DNA of 64,000 bases from Staphylococcus ureilyticus (lineage in GTDB: Bacteria; Bacillota; Bacilli; Staphylococcales; Staphylococcaceae), in NCBI RefSeq assembly GCF_002902235.1, contig NZ_PPRL01000012.1:1-64000 (forward strand), read 5' to 3'. The notes under the pieces are model-generated. The model saw nothing but the letters and a program-made list of their open reading frames with translations, made no database searches and was not told the origin of the DNA. The translations under genes and the position numbers were made by a program. Positions 1 to 8,981 of this stretch are shown piece by piece. Numbering within the stretch: position 1 is the first letter of the stretch; each line of letters begins with the position of its first letter.

Positions 1-22
1 AACCGAGAATTGCTAAGTTCAT
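1..22 (-). CDS. 5' end of an unidentified gene cut by the left edge
   Basis: On the minus strand a good ribosome binding site (AAAGGGGG, near position 40) is followed by an ATG whose first codons read M-N-L-A-I-L-G before the window ends. The start of a Rossmann-type protein would fit, but seven residues do not allow identification. Confidence 0.35.
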
Positions 23-116
23 ATATTCAATTTTCCCCCTTTGTTTTAATCATTATATACTTTTCAGAAAATTTTAAAAATAAAATTTTTTTCTTTTTTA
101 AAAAATGTATATAGAA

Positions 117-157
117 AAAACACTTCATAACTAAAATGTATAGTTATGAAGTGTTTT
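117..157 (-). terminator. Rho-independent terminator of the 88-aa membrane protein gene
   Basis: A 16-bp perfect stem (AAAACACTTCATAACT and its complement) with a 9-nt loop lies just downstream of the minus-strand gene at 195-461. A T-rich tract follows the stem on the minus strand. It also separates that gene from the one leaving the window on the left. Confidence 0.8.
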
Positions 158-194
158 GATAATTAAATATTATAAAAAATATGTATTCATAAAA

Positions 195-461
195 TTAAAT
201 GAAAAAGTTTATTACATACGATTTCCAAAATGGATAACTTAATAATGCGAATGAAAATAACGATACCAACATTGCAAATATATTAGCAATACGATCCCCA
301 CGTAAACATGCATATAAATTAATGAGTAGTACGCCTAAAATGAATAATAGACCAGCTAATAATTGCATATCTTCTTCTAAAATTTTATTAACAGCTAATA
401 ATGGGGTAGTTAATGTAATTAATGACAAGAACAGTGATAATAATGTCGTTGCATATTTCAA
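195..461 (-). CDS. Small integral membrane protein, function unknown
   Basis: An 88-aa protein with three hydrophobic stretches, roughly residues 3-22, 33-50 and 57-78, so probably three membrane helices. The start is a TTG with GAGAGGA about 9 nt upstream; a nearby ATG is in another frame. It has its own terminator and a non-coding gap of about 210 bp upstream, so it looks monocistronic. No motif points to a function; it resembles the small conserved membrane proteins scattered in staphylococcal genomes. Confidence 0.65.
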   Translation of the reverse strand: MKYATTLLSLFLSLITLTTPLLAVNKILEEDMQLLAGLLFILGVLLINLYACLRGDRIANIFAMLVSLFSFALLSYPFWKSYVINFFI

Positions 462-673
462 ATTGTTCAGTCCTCTCTAAGAAATACTTTTATTAATCTA
501 ATGTTTTAAATGATAGCTTAATAAAATAATATTTGCTTAACAATTTAATTGCAAGTCATTTTTAAATATGTCATAACATTTATTAAAAAGGTTATTAACA
601 AAAATGCTAAATAATCATAGGTAGTGGAACGTATATTGATTGAAAGAGGTGGTTTCAATAACTAGGTCATATG

Positions 674-1210
674 TTATTCGAATAATGCCATATCTTCTCC
701 GTTGAAATAATAAATCAACCAGTGTTCGTCAACATAACCCACTTCATATTTCCGAGCAAATTTTTCTATTGCAAGTAATTCAAAATTTAAATTGCTAAAA
801 AAAACTTTGCCACTAATATTATTTGATATAAGTGAAGTCATTAGAATTTCAATTTGTTTTTTTTGACAGATTTGGAATACATATTCCATTAATTGTTTAG
901 CAAGATATTCTCTAGATTCATGGTTTTCACCCATAACACACATATTCTCAATAACTGCTTTGTGTACCAAGCTATAACTCTGATTAAATATAAGTGTTAC
1001 AGCACCTATCAAAACGCTATCTTGAAAGGCTCCAATGACAATTGATTTATTTGAATTGGTAGAAAGTAAATCTTGTAAATTTAGTTCGGCCAAGCAGCGA
1101 TCATTTTGCAATTTCCATGCAAATACGTCAAGATCTTCATGAATGCCACGTTTTAATAATGTTCTATAGTTGGATATATCATCGATTGATAAGTAACGTA
1201 TATTTGTCAT
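674..1210 (-). CDS. GNAT family N-acetyltransferase
   Basis: A 178-aa protein beginning M-T-N-I-R-Y-L-S. The start is chosen at the ATG preceded by GGAGG (8 nt away) rather than further upstream. The N-terminal half has the usual GNAT layout: a helix with GIHEDLDVFAWKL, then a strand with SVLIGAVTLIF, followed by a motif-A-like segment (IENMCVMGENHESREYLAKQLME) expected to bind acetyl-CoA. The canonical Q/R-x-x-G-x-G/A loop is replaced by GENHESR, so cofactor binding may be atypical. The substrate is unknown. It is transcribed alone. Confidence 0.75.
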   Translation of the reverse strand: MTNIRYLSIDDISNYRTLLKRGIHEDLDVFAWKLQNDRCLAELNLQDLLSTNSNKSIVIGAFQDSVLIGAVTLIFNQSYSLVHKAVIENMCVMGENHESREYLAKQLMEYVFQICQKKQIEILMTSLISNNISGKVFFSNLNFELLAIEKFARKYEVGYVDEHWLIYYFNGEDMALFE

Positions 1211-1437
1211 TGAGTGCCTCCTAAATTTTATAAACCATTTATATAATAGTTTAATTAATTTTAACGCCGTATTAAATTTGATTTTAAGGGAAAAAGTAAA
1301 ATTGAGCAACACTATATTTAATTTTATTCAAAAACATGGAATCATGTTTATTTCGAAAGCCAAAAAAATATAAAATTATTAAGTATATAATTGTATTTTA
1401 TTTAATTTTTAAATGACGCGAATGGATAGGATGGTTA

Positions 1438-1446
1438 TGGTATAAT
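1438..1446 (+). promoter_or_regulatory. Extended -10 promoter for the 35-aa membrane peptide
   Basis: TGGTATAAT is a perfect extended -10 element about 37 nt upstream of the GTG start at 1483. No convincing -35 is visible, which is usual for extended -10 promoters. Confidence 0.5.
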
Positions 1447-1482
1447 ATGGTGAGTGATATATTATGAGCGGAGGCACGATAA

Positions 1483-1590
1483 GTGGAATCTTTAATGACT
1501 ATTATAGTTTCGCTAATTTTGCTTATCTTGATTTCTTTTGCCATATTAATGATTTACATATGGATTAATTATAAAGATGAAGACAATTAA
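1483..1590 (+). CDS. 35-aa single-pass membrane peptide
   Basis: A GTG start with a strong GGAGG 8 nt upstream opens a 35-codon frame. Residues 5-28 are almost entirely Ile/Leu/Val/Ser/Phe and form one predicted membrane helix, followed by a charged tail ending Y-K-D-E-D-N. A promoter lies upstream and a strong terminator downstream (1652-1690), so it is a complete small transcription unit. Function is unknown. The size and charge layout resemble regulatory or stress-linked membrane microproteins; a toxin role is possible but unsupported. Confidence 0.6.
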   Translation: MESLMTIIVSLILLILISFAILMIYIWINYKDEDN

Positions 1591-1651
1591 AAAAAGAGGA
1601 AATAATCAAAAGACATCATGACATAAGCATAAGCAGTATTAATTTAACAAT

Positions 1652-1690
1652 AAAAGCCCCCAAAATTCGATTAGAATTTTGGGGGCTTTT
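1652..1690. terminator. Bidirectional terminator
   Basis: A 17-bp perfect stem (AAAAGCCCCCAAAATTC with its complement, 5-nt loop) flanked by A and T runs on opposite sides. It serves both the plus-strand peptide gene at 1483 and the minus-strand ohr gene ending at 1698. Confidence 0.9.
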
Positions 1691-1697
1691 ATTGTTA

Positions 1698-2123
1698 CTA
1701 TTCTACTACTTGTACATTTAAATCTACGTCAATATTACCGCGTGTCGCTTTTGAATATGGACAAAATTCGTGTGCATCTTGTAGATATTTTTCAGCATCT
1801 TCTTGTGATAAAACATTTTTAACTTTTGCATCTATTGAAACACTTAATTTAGGGCTTTCTGCATCTGGGTCATCTTCTAAACGTACTGTTAAAGTGACTT
1901 CAGGTTCAGCGCCTCTGACTTTGTTTTGTTTAAGAATTAAATCAAATGCACCATTAAAGCATGATGCATAACCTGCTGCAAATAATTGTTCAGGATTAGT
2001 ACCTTTTTCAGCATCAGCTTGTGCTGGAGGAATGACTGCTACATCAATTGCTTTATCATCTGTTTGCACGTGACCGTTACGACCACCTGTATTCGTTGCT
2101 TTTGTTTCATAATTTACTGCCAT
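1698..2123 (-). CDS. ohr: Organic hydroperoxide resistance protein (Ohr/OsmC family)
   Basis: A 141-aa cytoplasmic peroxiredoxin-like protein that reduces organic hydroperoxides by a thiol mechanism. Both family cysteines are present: Cys55 in YASCFNGA and Cys121 in [10 protein letters not shown]. Length and the N-terminal TGGRNGHVQ region fit Ohr rather than OsmC. The start has TAGGAGG 7 nt upstream. It is monocistronic and uses the bidirectional terminator downstream. No adjacent OhrR gene is visible. Confidence 0.93.
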   Translation of the reverse strand: MAVNYETKATNTGGRNGHVQTDDKAIDVAVIPPAQADAEKGTNPEQLFAAGYASCFNGAFDLILKQNKVRGAEPEVTLTVRLEDDPDAESPKLSVSIDAKVKNVLSQEDAEKYLQDAHEFCPYSKATRGNIDVDLNVQVVE

Positions 2124-2297
2124 TATATTACCTCCTAAATTACTTATATAACAACAATACCCTTAAAATTAAATTTAAATCATATAAAAGGTGAATGGAT
2201 TTTTGTTATTTGTTTAAATGTACGCTTTAAAGATTGTGTAAGTTCTTAAGATTGTTATACAATAATTTTAATGTTGATTGAAAAGGAAGTTTTTAAA

Positions 2298-3017
2298 ATG
2301 TCTGAAGTAAAAATTGCGGTAACGATAGAGCCAGAAAATAAAATTTCACAAACTTTTTTACATGAATTAGTAAAATATCAAACTTCTATCGATATAATAG
2401 AATTGAGAGTTGATCATTGGGCAACACCAGAGATAAATGATATAGCTAATGTCATTGATAAATTATATGAATTAAATTTAAATAAAAAACTTTTAGTTAC
2501 GTATCGGACACAATCACAAGGGGGTAAAGGTGATTTGACGTTTGATTCGTACATTAAATTACTTGAAAGCATAATTAAAATAGATCACGTAGATATGATT
2601 GATGTAGAATTTGAAATTAACCAACAATCTCAATATATATTGAACTTGATTGACCAAGCACACAAAAATAATATTGAAGTTATATTGTCTTATCATGATT
2701 TTCAAAAAACACCAGCACTCACACAGCTAAAACATTTATATGTTAAAATGCATCAAATGAATCCAGATTACTTAAAAGTCGCGGTCATGCCTTTAAGTAA
2801 AGAAGATGTTTTAAATTTATTATATGCATTATCAGCAACAGTAGATACAGTTCCGCAACAAGTCATTGGCATTGCAATGTCAAAATTAGGCACCATTTCG
2901 AGAACTGCACAAGGTTTATTTGGAGGCGCAGTATCATATGGTTGTTTAGATAATCCTAAAGCACCTGGACAGATTCAAGTTGAAACTTTAAGCGCGCAAT
3001 TAAAGTTATATCAGTAG
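2298..3017 (+). CDS. aroD: 3-dehydroquinate dehydratase, type I
   Basis: A 239-aa enzyme that dehydrates 3-dehydroquinate to 3-dehydroshikimate in the shikimate pathway through a Schiff-base lysine. Seen: the N-terminal ELRVDHW substrate segment, the strand with LSYHDFQKTP, the KVAVMP segment carrying the expected catalytic lysine, and IAMSKLGTISR near the C-terminus. The ATG at 2298 is preferred because GGAAG lies upstream; an in-frame ATG at 2271 has no ribosome binding site. It is the short type I enzyme common in staphylococci. Confidence 0.93.
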   Translation: MSEVKIAVTIEPENKISQTFLHELVKYQTSIDIIELRVDHWATPEINDIANVIDKLYELNLNKKLLVTYRTQSQGGKGDLTFDSYIKLLESIIKIDHVDMIDVEFEINQQSQYILNLIDQAHKNNIEVILSYHDFQKTPALTQLKHLYVKMHQMNPDYLKVAVMPLSKEDVLNLLYALSATVDTVPQQVIGIAMSKLGTISRTAQGLFGGAVSYGCLDNPKAPGQIQVETLSAQLKLYQ

Positions 3018-3083
3018 TTTGAAAATCTTATCGTCCTGTCTTATAATTGAAAATAGTTATCAATAGTGAAAGGGCGATATTAG

Positions 3084-3629
3084 ATGGAACTACAAGATGC
3101 AATAGCTCAACGAAGAAGTATAAAGGTCTTTAGAAGAGATATGAATATAGATGACGATGCTTTATATGAAGCGATACAGCGTGCTACAGATGCACCGAAT
3201 CACGGTTTGAGAGCACCTTGGAGAGTGGTTCATATCGCAAAACATAGATTGGGAGATATGAGTAAGCAATTAACTGAAATTGCTTTTCCTAATCTAAGAA
3301 AAAAACAGGAAGATCACTATAAAGTTGCTACTAATTTAGGTGGTATGCTTGCTTTAATCGTTAAAGAAGATCCAAGACAAAAAGAAAGTTTAGAGAATAA
3401 TATGGCATTTGGTGCATTTGCGCAAAATCTCATGTTATTACTTTTTGAAGCAGGTATTGGTACATGTTGGAAGTCTCCGGCTTATATATTTAATCCTGAA
3501 ATACGTAAAATATTTGGTGTGAAAGATGATGAGCGTTTAGTAGGGTTATTATATTTAACAGATTTGGAAGATTTAGAAAGAATGCCACACAGAGAACGCC
3601 AACACAATCAAATCATTGATAAGTTCTAA
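3084..3629 (+). CDS. Nitroreductase family flavoprotein
   Basis: A 181-aa FMN-dependent NAD(P)H oxidoreductase of the short (YdjA/TdsD-like) type. Seen: the N-terminal RRSIK FMN-phosphate motif, APNHGLRAPWR in place of the usual substrate loop, and FGAFAQNLMLLLFEAGIGTCWKSP, the conserved cofactor-binding helix. The physiological substrate is unknown. AGGGCG precedes the ATG. It lies 66 bp after aroD, so the two may be cotranscribed, and it ends at a strong terminator. Confidence 0.88.
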   Translation: MELQDAIAQRRSIKVFRRDMNIDDDALYEAIQRATDAPNHGLRAPWRVVHIAKHRLGDMSKQLTEIAFPNLRKKQEDHYKVATNLGGMLALIVKEDPRQKESLENNMAFGAFAQNLMLLLFEAGIGTCWKSPAYIFNPEIRKIFGVKDDERLVGLLYLTDLEDLERMPHRERQHNQIIDKF

Positions 3630-3640
3630 TTATGAAAAAA

Positions 3641-3688
3641 GGGAGTGGGACTGAAATCTTTTAATAAAAAGATTTCAGTCCCACTCCC
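3641..3688. terminator. Bidirectional terminator with a GGGACTGAAATC-type stem
   Basis: A stem of at least 18 bp (GGGAGTGGGACTGAAATC and complement), extended by A/T pairs, between the convergent nitroreductase and thioredoxin genes. The GTGGGACTGAAATC element recurs in staphylococcal intergenic regions. Confidence 0.9.
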
Positions 3689-3751
3689 TAATAATGTCTA
3701 TTTTAAAATTTTGATTGTTCAAAAGTTAAAATAAAAGAATTAAACCAAAAA

Positions 3752-4072
3752 TTACTCAAATGTTTCAGCTAAGAATGATTCAACTTGTTCAGGAGATTTT
3801 GCATTTGCTGAATGTAAATGTGCTAATTTCTCCCCATTTTTAAAAACTAATAAACTTGGAATACCCATAACGTCATTTTCAGCCGCTGCATCTTCTAATT
3901 CATCGCGATTTACAGTATACCAGTTATAATTGTTGTATTTTTCTACAATTGGGTCAATCCACATGTCCATAGCTTTACAATCTGGGCACCATCCTGCTTC
4001 AAATTTAACGATGACTGGTGCGTCGCTTTGTATTGTGCTTTTAAATTGATCATTAGTATTAATAGATTCCAT
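3752..4072 (-). CDS. Thioredoxin family protein
   Basis: A 106-aa thioredoxin-fold protein with a WCPDC active site (Cys29, Cys32) and a cis-proline loop (GIPSLLVFKNGE). It resembles the YtpP-type accessory thioredoxins of Firmicutes rather than TrxA, which has WCGPC. It is expected to act in cytoplasmic thiol-disulfide exchange. The ATG has AGGAG about 8 nt upstream. It is divergent from the Spx-like gene at 4216; two more CxxC redox proteins lie within 2 kb. Confidence 0.9.
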   Translation of the reverse strand: MESINTNDQFKSTIQSDAPVIVKFEAGWCPDCKAMDMWIDPIVEKYNNYNWYTVNRDELEDAAAENDVMGIPSLLVFKNGEKLAHLHSANAKSPEQVESFLAETFE

Positions 4073-4215
4073 AATTAGACTCCTTTATAAAAGATATTAG
4101 TATTGACATTATAACTGACAAATTGCAGTAAATAAAAAAATCAGCTTAATAATTAGAGCGTTTTTGTTATAAGTTTGTTATATTAGTGTTAACTAAGCAT
4201 AGGAGGTTCTGAAAA

Positions 4216-4569
4216 ATGATAAAATTTTACCAATATCCTAATTGTACAACTTGTAAAAAAGCAGCTAAATTTTTACAAGAATACGGGGTAAGTTTTGAAC
4301 CCATCGATATTGTGCAACATACACCAACTAAAAATGAGTTTAAAGAAATCATAAATACTACAGGTATAGATATCAATAAACTATTTAATACACATGGTGC
4401 AAAATATCGTGAACTAGGCCTTAAAGATAAATTGAAAGACCTTTCTGACGAAGAAAAACTAGATTTATTATCCTCAAATGGTATGTTAGTAAAACGACCA
4501 CTCGCAGTATTAGGGGATAAAGTAACGGTAGGTTTTAAAGAGGAACAATACAAGGAAACTTGGTTGTAA
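4216..4569 (+). CDS. ArsC/Spx family thioredoxin-fold protein
   Basis: A 117-aa member of the arsenate reductase/Spx superfamily. Seen: CTTCKK near the N-terminus (Cys10, Cys13) and the family segment with VKRPLAVLGDKVTVGF. It is closer to YusI/MgsR-like proteins than to true ArsC. It could be a redox regulator or a glutaredoxin-like reductase; arsenic detoxification is unlikely with no ars genes nearby. AGGAGG lies 9 nt before the ATG. Confidence 0.85.
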   Translation: MIKFYQYPNCTTCKKAAKFLQEYGVSFEPIDIVQHTPTKNEFKEIINTTGIDINKLFNTHGAKYRELGLKDKLKDLSDEEKLDLLSSNGMLVKRPLAVLGDKVTVGFKEEQYKETWL

Positions 4570-4574
4570 ACACA

Positions 4575-4660
4575 CATGCTTTTACAATTCATTTTTAACA
4601 ACTTTTGAAAAAACCGTTATATACTTCAGAAAAGTTTTGTGCGATGAATTGTAAAACATG
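4575..4660. repeat. Long imperfect inverted repeat between the Spx-like gene and gcvH
   Basis: CATGCTTTTACAATTCAT at 4575-4592 pairs with its near-complement at 4644-4660 (one bulge), and an inner pair (ACAACTTTT with AAAAGTTTTGT) extends the hairpin. No T run follows, so it is not a standard terminator. It may be an mRNA-processing or cruciform element. Confidence 0.5.
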
Positions 4661-4748
4661 AGAAGTATTGTAAAATCAATTAAATAGTTGATTGTAAGCC
4701 TTTCATATGGCATCATGAATATGTAAAAACATTTAGGAGGGGATTATC

Positions 4749-5129
4749 GTGGCAGTACCAAGTGAATTAAAATATTCTAAAGAACATGAATGGGTAAAAA
4801 TTGAAGGAAATACAGTAACAATTGGTATCACTGAGTATGCGCAAAGTGAATTAGGTGATATCGTATTCGTTGAATTGCCTGAAACTGATGACGATATTGA
4901 TGAAGGTGAATCTTTTGGCAGTGTTGAATCAGTGAAAACAGTTTCAGAACTTTATGCACCTGTTTCAGGAAAAGTTGTAGAAACAAATGATGAACTAGAA
5001 GATAGTCCAGAATTCGTTAATGAATCACCATACGAAAAAGCATGGATGGTTAAAGTTGAGTTAAGCGATGAAAGTCAATTAGACGAGTTAATGTCAGCTG
5101 ACCAATATTCTGAAATGATCGGTGAATAA
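4749..5129 (+). CDS. gcvH: Glycine cleavage system H protein
   Basis: A 126-aa lipoyl-carrier protein. The lipoylation lysine is Lys63 in [10 protein letters not shown]. It shuttles the aminomethyl group between the P and T proteins, and in Firmicutes it is also the donor in lipoyl relay to the 2-oxo-acid dehydrogenases. The start is GTG with AGGAGGGG 8 nt upstream. Other gcv genes are not here; an unlinked gcvH is normal in staphylococci. It has a terminator at 5139. Confidence 0.95.
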   Translation: MAVPSELKYSKEHEWVKIEGNTVTIGITEYAQSELGDIVFVELPETDDDIDEGESFGSVESVKTVSELYAPVSGKVVETNDELEDSPEFVNESPYEKAWMVKVELSDESQLDELMSADQYSEMIGE

Positions 5130-5138
5130 TATGAAATC

Positions 5139-5175
5139 AAACTCCACGATACGATATATCATGGAGTTTTTATTT
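5139..5175 (+). terminator. Terminator of gcvH
   Basis: The hairpin AAACTCCACGATA / TATCATGGAGTTT (one C-A mismatch) is followed by a long T-rich tract, right after the gcvH stop codon. Confidence 0.8.
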
Positions 5176-5376
5176 TTCTATAACAAAAGATTAAATTTCA
5201 CTTGAATATATTAATTGATTTTGAAGTATCAAAAACATTAAAAAGTTCAATGGTACAAATGGATGGTTCAATTATAAGATTTTAATAAGAAACTATAATA
5301 AATGTTTATGTTGATAATGTATGGTGTAGAACTAAATATAAAATTGAATTTACTATCACATTTAGAGGTGACTGTC

Positions 5377-5769
5377 ATGGCGATATTAAACCAAGTTATA
5401 ATTGTCGAAGGTAAAACAGACAAGAAACGGGTGAAGCAGGTGATTGACCAACCGATTGAAATCATTTGTACAAACGGTACTATGGGAATTGATAAGTTAG
5501 ATGAGATGATAGAATCGTTATACGACAAGCAAGTTTATGTGCTTGCGGATGCAGATGATGAAGGTGAAAAGATACGTAAATGGTTCAAAAAATATTTAAG
5601 TGAAAGTAAACATATTCGCATAGAGAAACAATATGGTGAAGTAGCGAGATGCCCTAAAGCCTATTTGTCAAAAGTGTTAGCAAAACATGGTTTTATAGTG
5701 AAAGATGAAGAAAAAGTAGCAAAAGCCAAATTAGATTATATTGCTGAAAGGGTCAGTTTATTAACATGA
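5377..5769 (+). CDS. Small toprim-domain protein
   Basis: A 130-aa protein that is essentially one toprim domain. Seen: IIVEGKTDKK with the catalytic Glu, and VLADADDEGEK giving the DxD metal site. Toprim domains occur in RNase M5, primases, topoisomerases and OLD nucleases; this short form is most like stand-alone RNase M5-like proteins. The ATG at 5377 follows AGAGGTGA; an upstream in-frame ATG has no ribosome binding site. Its stop overlaps the next gene by 4 nt, indicating coupling. Confidence 0.82.
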   Translation: MAILNQVIIVEGKTDKKRVKQVIDQPIEIICTNGTMGIDKLDEMIESLYDKQVYVLADADDEGEKIRKWFKKYLSESKHIRIEKQYGEVARCPKAYLSKVLAKHGFIVKDEEKVAKAKLDYIAERVSLLT

Positions 5770-6065
5770 ATGTAAAGAATGAAACGCGTGTTAATGTTTT
5801 CGAACACGTAGATAAAGAGAAATATCTAATTTTTGGTTATACGCCAACTTGTGGCACATGTAAAGTGTCAGAACGCATGTTAGATATTGCGAATGAAATT
5901 TTAAAATTACCAATTACTAAAATAGATTTAAATTTTCATCCTGATTTTAGTCAACAACATGAGATACAATCGGTACCGATACTTATGCTTATGTCTAAAG
6001 GTGAAGAACAAAAAAGAATTTATGCATTTCAATCAGTGCCGTATTTGTTAGAAAATTTAAAATAA
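5766..6065 (+). CDS. Thioredoxin-like protein, CGTC type
   Basis: A 99-aa thioredoxin-fold protein with TPTCGTC (Cys29, Cys32) and a short cis-Pro loop (SVPILMLMSKGEEQ). It overlaps the toprim gene by ATGA, so the two form a translationally coupled pair; this pairing suggests a shared but unknown role. No signal peptide. Confidence 0.85.
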   Translation: MNVKNETRVNVFEHVDKEKYLIFGYTPTCGTCKVSERMLDIANEILKLPITKIDLNFHPDFSQQHEIQSVPILMLMSKGEEQKRIYAFQSVPYLLENLK

Positions 6066-6120
6066 TTATTGACGAATCTTTAGTACAATGGTAGGATTAT
6101 GGATAATTAAATAATGTATT

Positions 6121-6273
6121 CTTATCACGAGAGGTGGAGGGATGTGCCCTATGAAGCCCGGCAACCGTCTGTAATAGAAATGGTGCCAATTCACATAAAG
6201 TAGATAAACTTTAGAAGATGAGAGAAGCGACATTGCTTTCTCTATTCTTCAGTGAAAAGAGAAAGCATTTTTT
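6121..6273 (+). promoter_or_regulatory. SAM-I (S-box) riboswitch with transcription terminator
   Basis: The S-box signature is clear: CTTATCACGAGAGGTGGAGG followed by CCCTATGAAGCCCGGCAACC, then further paired elements and a terminator stem (GCTTTCTC 6235-6242 with GAGAAAGC 6259-6266, then a T run). High S-adenosylmethionine should favour the terminator and switch off metN-metI-metQ downstream. The position, 33 bp upstream of metN, supports this. Confidence 0.96.
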
Positions 6274-6305
6274 AATTGAATGAGCAATACAAGGAGGAAA
6301 CGACA

Positions 6306-7331
6306 ATGATTGAATTAAATCAAATCGTTAAGAGATACAAGACGAAAAAACACGATGTGTTAGCAGTAGATCATGTTGATTTAAGTATTCAATCAGGCTC
6401 GATTTTTGGTGTGGTTGGTTTTTCGGGTGCAGGTAAAAGTACTTTGATAAGACTTTTAAATAATCTTGAACAACCAACTTCAGGAGATGTCATCATTGAT
6501 GGAGATACGATTGGGAAATTATCAAAATCAGAATTGAGAAAAAAACGTCAAAAAGTGAGCATGATTTTTCAACATTTTAATCTATTGTGGTCACGTAATG
6601 TTTTAAATAATATTACTTTTCCATTAGAAATTGCTGGTGTATCACGCAATGAAGCCAAAAAAAGAGCGATTGAACTGGTGGAATTGGTAGGACTAAAGGG
6701 TAGAGAAAACGCCTATCCATCAGAGTTATCGGGTGGACAAAAACAACGTGTAGGTATTGCCCGTGCGTTAGCAAATGAACCTAATGTTTTACTTTGCGAT
6801 GAAGCTACAAGTGCATTAGACCCGCAAACAACGGATGAAATACTAGAATTATTATTAAAAATTAAAGAAGAAAGAAATTTAACAATAGTTATTATCACAC
6901 ATGAAATGCAGGTCATAAGACGTATTTGTGATGAAGTGGCAGTGATGGAAAATGGTCGCGTCATTGAACAAGGACAAGTGTCAAATGTTTTCGAAAATCC
7001 ACAGCATGAAGTAACAAAACGCTTTGTGAAAGAGGACTTAAACGATGAGTTTGATGAGTCTATTTCTGAATTAATCGAATTAGATGAAACTGCTTATATC
7101 GTACGATTGAATTTTACAGGAAATAATACAACTGAACCATTGGTATCATACATAACAAAGACACATAATATAGATGTTAATATTCTTGAAGCAAATATTA
7201 AGCATACTAAAGATGGTGCTCTAGGATTTTTAGTATTACATTTATTAGATGTGAATTCTGAAAAATTCGAAAAGTTCAAAAATGATTTAGCAGCACAACA
7301 TGTTTCTGTGGAGGTGTTAAAGCATGGGTAG
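6306..7331 (+). CDS. metN: Methionine ABC transporter ATP-binding protein
   Basis: A 341-aa ATPase of the MetNIQ methionine importer. Seen: Walker [10 protein letters not shown] (Lys44), the LSGGQKQR signature, Walker B VLLCDEAT, the switch His in ITHEM, and a C-terminal regulatory NIL (ACT-like) domain from about residue 265, which lets methionine inhibit transport. The ATG at 6306 has AAGGAGG upstream. It overlaps metI by 8 nt and is controlled by the S-box. Confidence 0.96.
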   Translation: MIELNQIVKRYKTKKHDVLAVDHVDLSIQSGSIFGVVGFSGAGKSTLIRLLNNLEQPTSGDVIIDGDTIGKLSKSELRKKRQKVSMIFQHFNLLWSRNVLNNITFPLEIAGVSRNEAKKRAIELVELVGLKGRENAYPSELSGGQKQRVGIARALANEPNVLLCDEATSALDPQTTDEILELLLKIKEERNLTIVIITHEMQVIRRICDEVAVMENGRVIEQGQVSNVFENPQHEVTKRFVKEDLNDEFDESISELIELDETAYIVRLNFTGNNTTEPLVSYITKTHNIDVNILEANIKHTKDGALGFLVLHLLDVNSEKFEKFKNDLAAQHVSVEVLKHG

Positions 7332-8019
7332 TTCATTCGGCGAGATTCTACAGGAAATGCTAACAATGCCTAATGTAAGTTGGGATGAAGTTTGGTTAGC
7401 TACATATGAAACAATTTATATGACATTGATTTCTACAATATTTGCTTTTATTTTTGGTTTGATACTTGGTGTGCTTTTATTCTTATCTGCTAAAAGCCAA
7501 TCACCAGTAGCTAGAGTGTTTTACAGTGTCGTATCGTTTATTGTGAATTTATTCAGAGCAATACCATTCATTATTTTAATTTTACTACTTATACCATTTA
7601 CGAGTTTAGTACTTGGAACAATTAGTGGTCCAACAGGTGCATTACCTGCACTAATTATCAGTGCAGCACCATTCTACGCTAGATTAGTGGAAATTGCTTT
7701 TAAAGAAATAGACAAGGGTGTTATAGAAGCGGCTTGGTCAATGGGAGCTACAACATGGACAGTAGTTAAGAAAGTGTTGTTACCTGAAGCTATGCCAGCA
7801 TTAATATCTGGAATAACTGTAACAGCAATAGCATTAGTAGGCTCTACTGCAGTAGCTGGTGTGATTGGAGCTGGAGGTCTAGGTAACTTAGCATACCTAA
7901 CTGGCTTCACACGAAACCAAAACGATGTCATATTCGTTTCTACAATTTTAATCTTAATTATTGTTTTTATCATCCAATTTATTGGAGATCAAGTTACTAA
8001 TAAAATAGATAAACGTTAA
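7324..8019 (+). CDS. metI: Methionine ABC transporter permease
   Basis: A 231-aa inner-membrane permease with about five helices. The cytoplasmic coupling segment [29 protein letters not shown] matches the EAA motif that docks on MetN. It overlaps metN and is followed 18 bp later by metQ. Confidence 0.95.
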   Translation: MGSSFGEILQEMLTMPNVSWDEVWLATYETIYMTLISTIFAFIFGLILGVLLFLSAKSQSPVARVFYSVVSFIVNLFRAIPFIILILLLIPFTSLVLGTISGPTGALPALIISAAPFYARLVEIAFKEIDKGVIEAAWSMGATTWTVVKKVLLPEAMPALISGITVTAIALVGSTAVAGVIGAGGLGNLAYLTGFTRNQNDVIFVSTILILIIVFIIQFIGDQVTNKIDKR

Positions 8020-8037
8020 GTTAAAGGGGACAATTAT

Positions 8038-8853
8038 ATGAAAAAATTATTTAGTTTAGCTTCAATCATCGCTTTAGCATTAGTATTAGCTGCTTGTGGT
8101 AATGGCGGCGGAGGTAAAGATAAGACAATTACAGTTGGCGCTTCTCCGGCACCACATGCTGAAATATTAGAAAAAGCAAAACCAATTCTAAAAGATAAAG
8201 GTTATGACTTAAAAATTAAAACGATTAACGATTATACAACACCTAACAAATTATTAGATAAAGGTGAGTTAGATGCAAACTTCTTTCAACATACGCCTTA
8301 TCTAAATACTGAAAAGAAAGACAAAAACTATAAAATTGAGTCAGCAGGAAATGTACATTTAGAACCTATGGCTGTTTACTCAAAGAAATATAAAAGTTTA
8401 AAAGAATTACCAAAAGGTGCTACTGTTTATGTTTCAAACAACCCTGCAGAAGAAGGACGTTTCTTAAAATTCTTCTCTGACGCTGGATTAATTAAAATTA
8501 AAAAAGGTGTTAAAACTGAAGATGCTAAATTTGATGACATCGTAGAAAATAAAAAAGATATCAAATTTAATAATAAACAATCGGCAGAATACTTACCTAA
8601 GATTTATCAAAAAGAAGATGCTGACGCAGTAATCATCAATTCAAACTTCGCAATTGATCAAAAATTAAGTCCTAAAAATGATTCAATTGTTTTAGAAAAA
8701 GCAAAAGATAATCCATATGCTAACTTGATTGGTGTGAAAGAAGGCCATAAAGACGACAAAAAAATTAAAGCGTTGATGGATGTATTACAGTCTAAAGAAA
8801 TTAAAGATTACATCAATAAAAAATATGACGGAGCCGTAGTACCAGCAAAATAA
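8038..8853 (+). CDS. metQ: Methionine-binding lipoprotein
   Basis: A 271-aa substrate-binding lipoprotein. It has a typical type II signal peptide (KK, hydrophobic core, lipobox LAAC) with Cys20 as the lipidated residue, followed by a Gly-rich linker. The NlpA/MetQ fold is shown by FFQHTPYLNTE and AVIINSNFAIDQ. It delivers methionine to MetI/MetN. AAAGGGGA precedes the ATG, and a terminator follows. Confidence 0.95.
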   Translation: MKKLFSLASIIALALVLAACGNGGGGKDKTITVGASPAPHAEILEKAKPILKDKGYDLKIKTINDYTTPNKLLDKGELDANFFQHTPYLNTEKKDKNYKIESAGNVHLEPMAVYSKKYKSLKELPKGATVYVSNNPAEEGRFLKFFSDAGLIKIKKGVKTEDAKFDDIVENKKDIKFNNKQSAEYLPKIYQKEDADAVIINSNFAIDQKLSPKNDSIVLEKAKDNPYANLIGVKEGHKDDKKIKALMDVLQSKEIKDYINKKYDGAVVPAK

Positions 8854-8870
8854 TAGCAACACAATTAACA

Positions 8871-8905
8871 AACCCTTTAACTTCAATAGTTGAAGGGTTC
8901 TTTTT
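8871..8905 (+). terminator. Terminator of metNIQ
   Basis: A 12-bp stem (AACCCTTTAACT with AGTTGAAGGGTT, one wobble pair) with a 5-nt loop, then CTTTTT, 18 bp after the metQ stop. Confidence 0.9.
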
Positions 8906-8939
8906 GTTTGAATTTAGTAAAAGGGCAGTGTGTGAAATT

Positions 8940-8981
8940 ATCAATATAACTCGGAAAATTCGTCCGAACAGTTATATTGAT
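8940..8981. repeat. Perfect 12-bp inverted repeat
   Basis: ATCAATATAACT at 8940-8951 and AGTTATATTGAT at 8970-8981 are exact complements around an 18-nt spacer that can form a CGGA/TCCG inner stem. No T run follows, so it is more likely a protein-binding or RNA structural site than a terminator. Confidence 0.55.
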
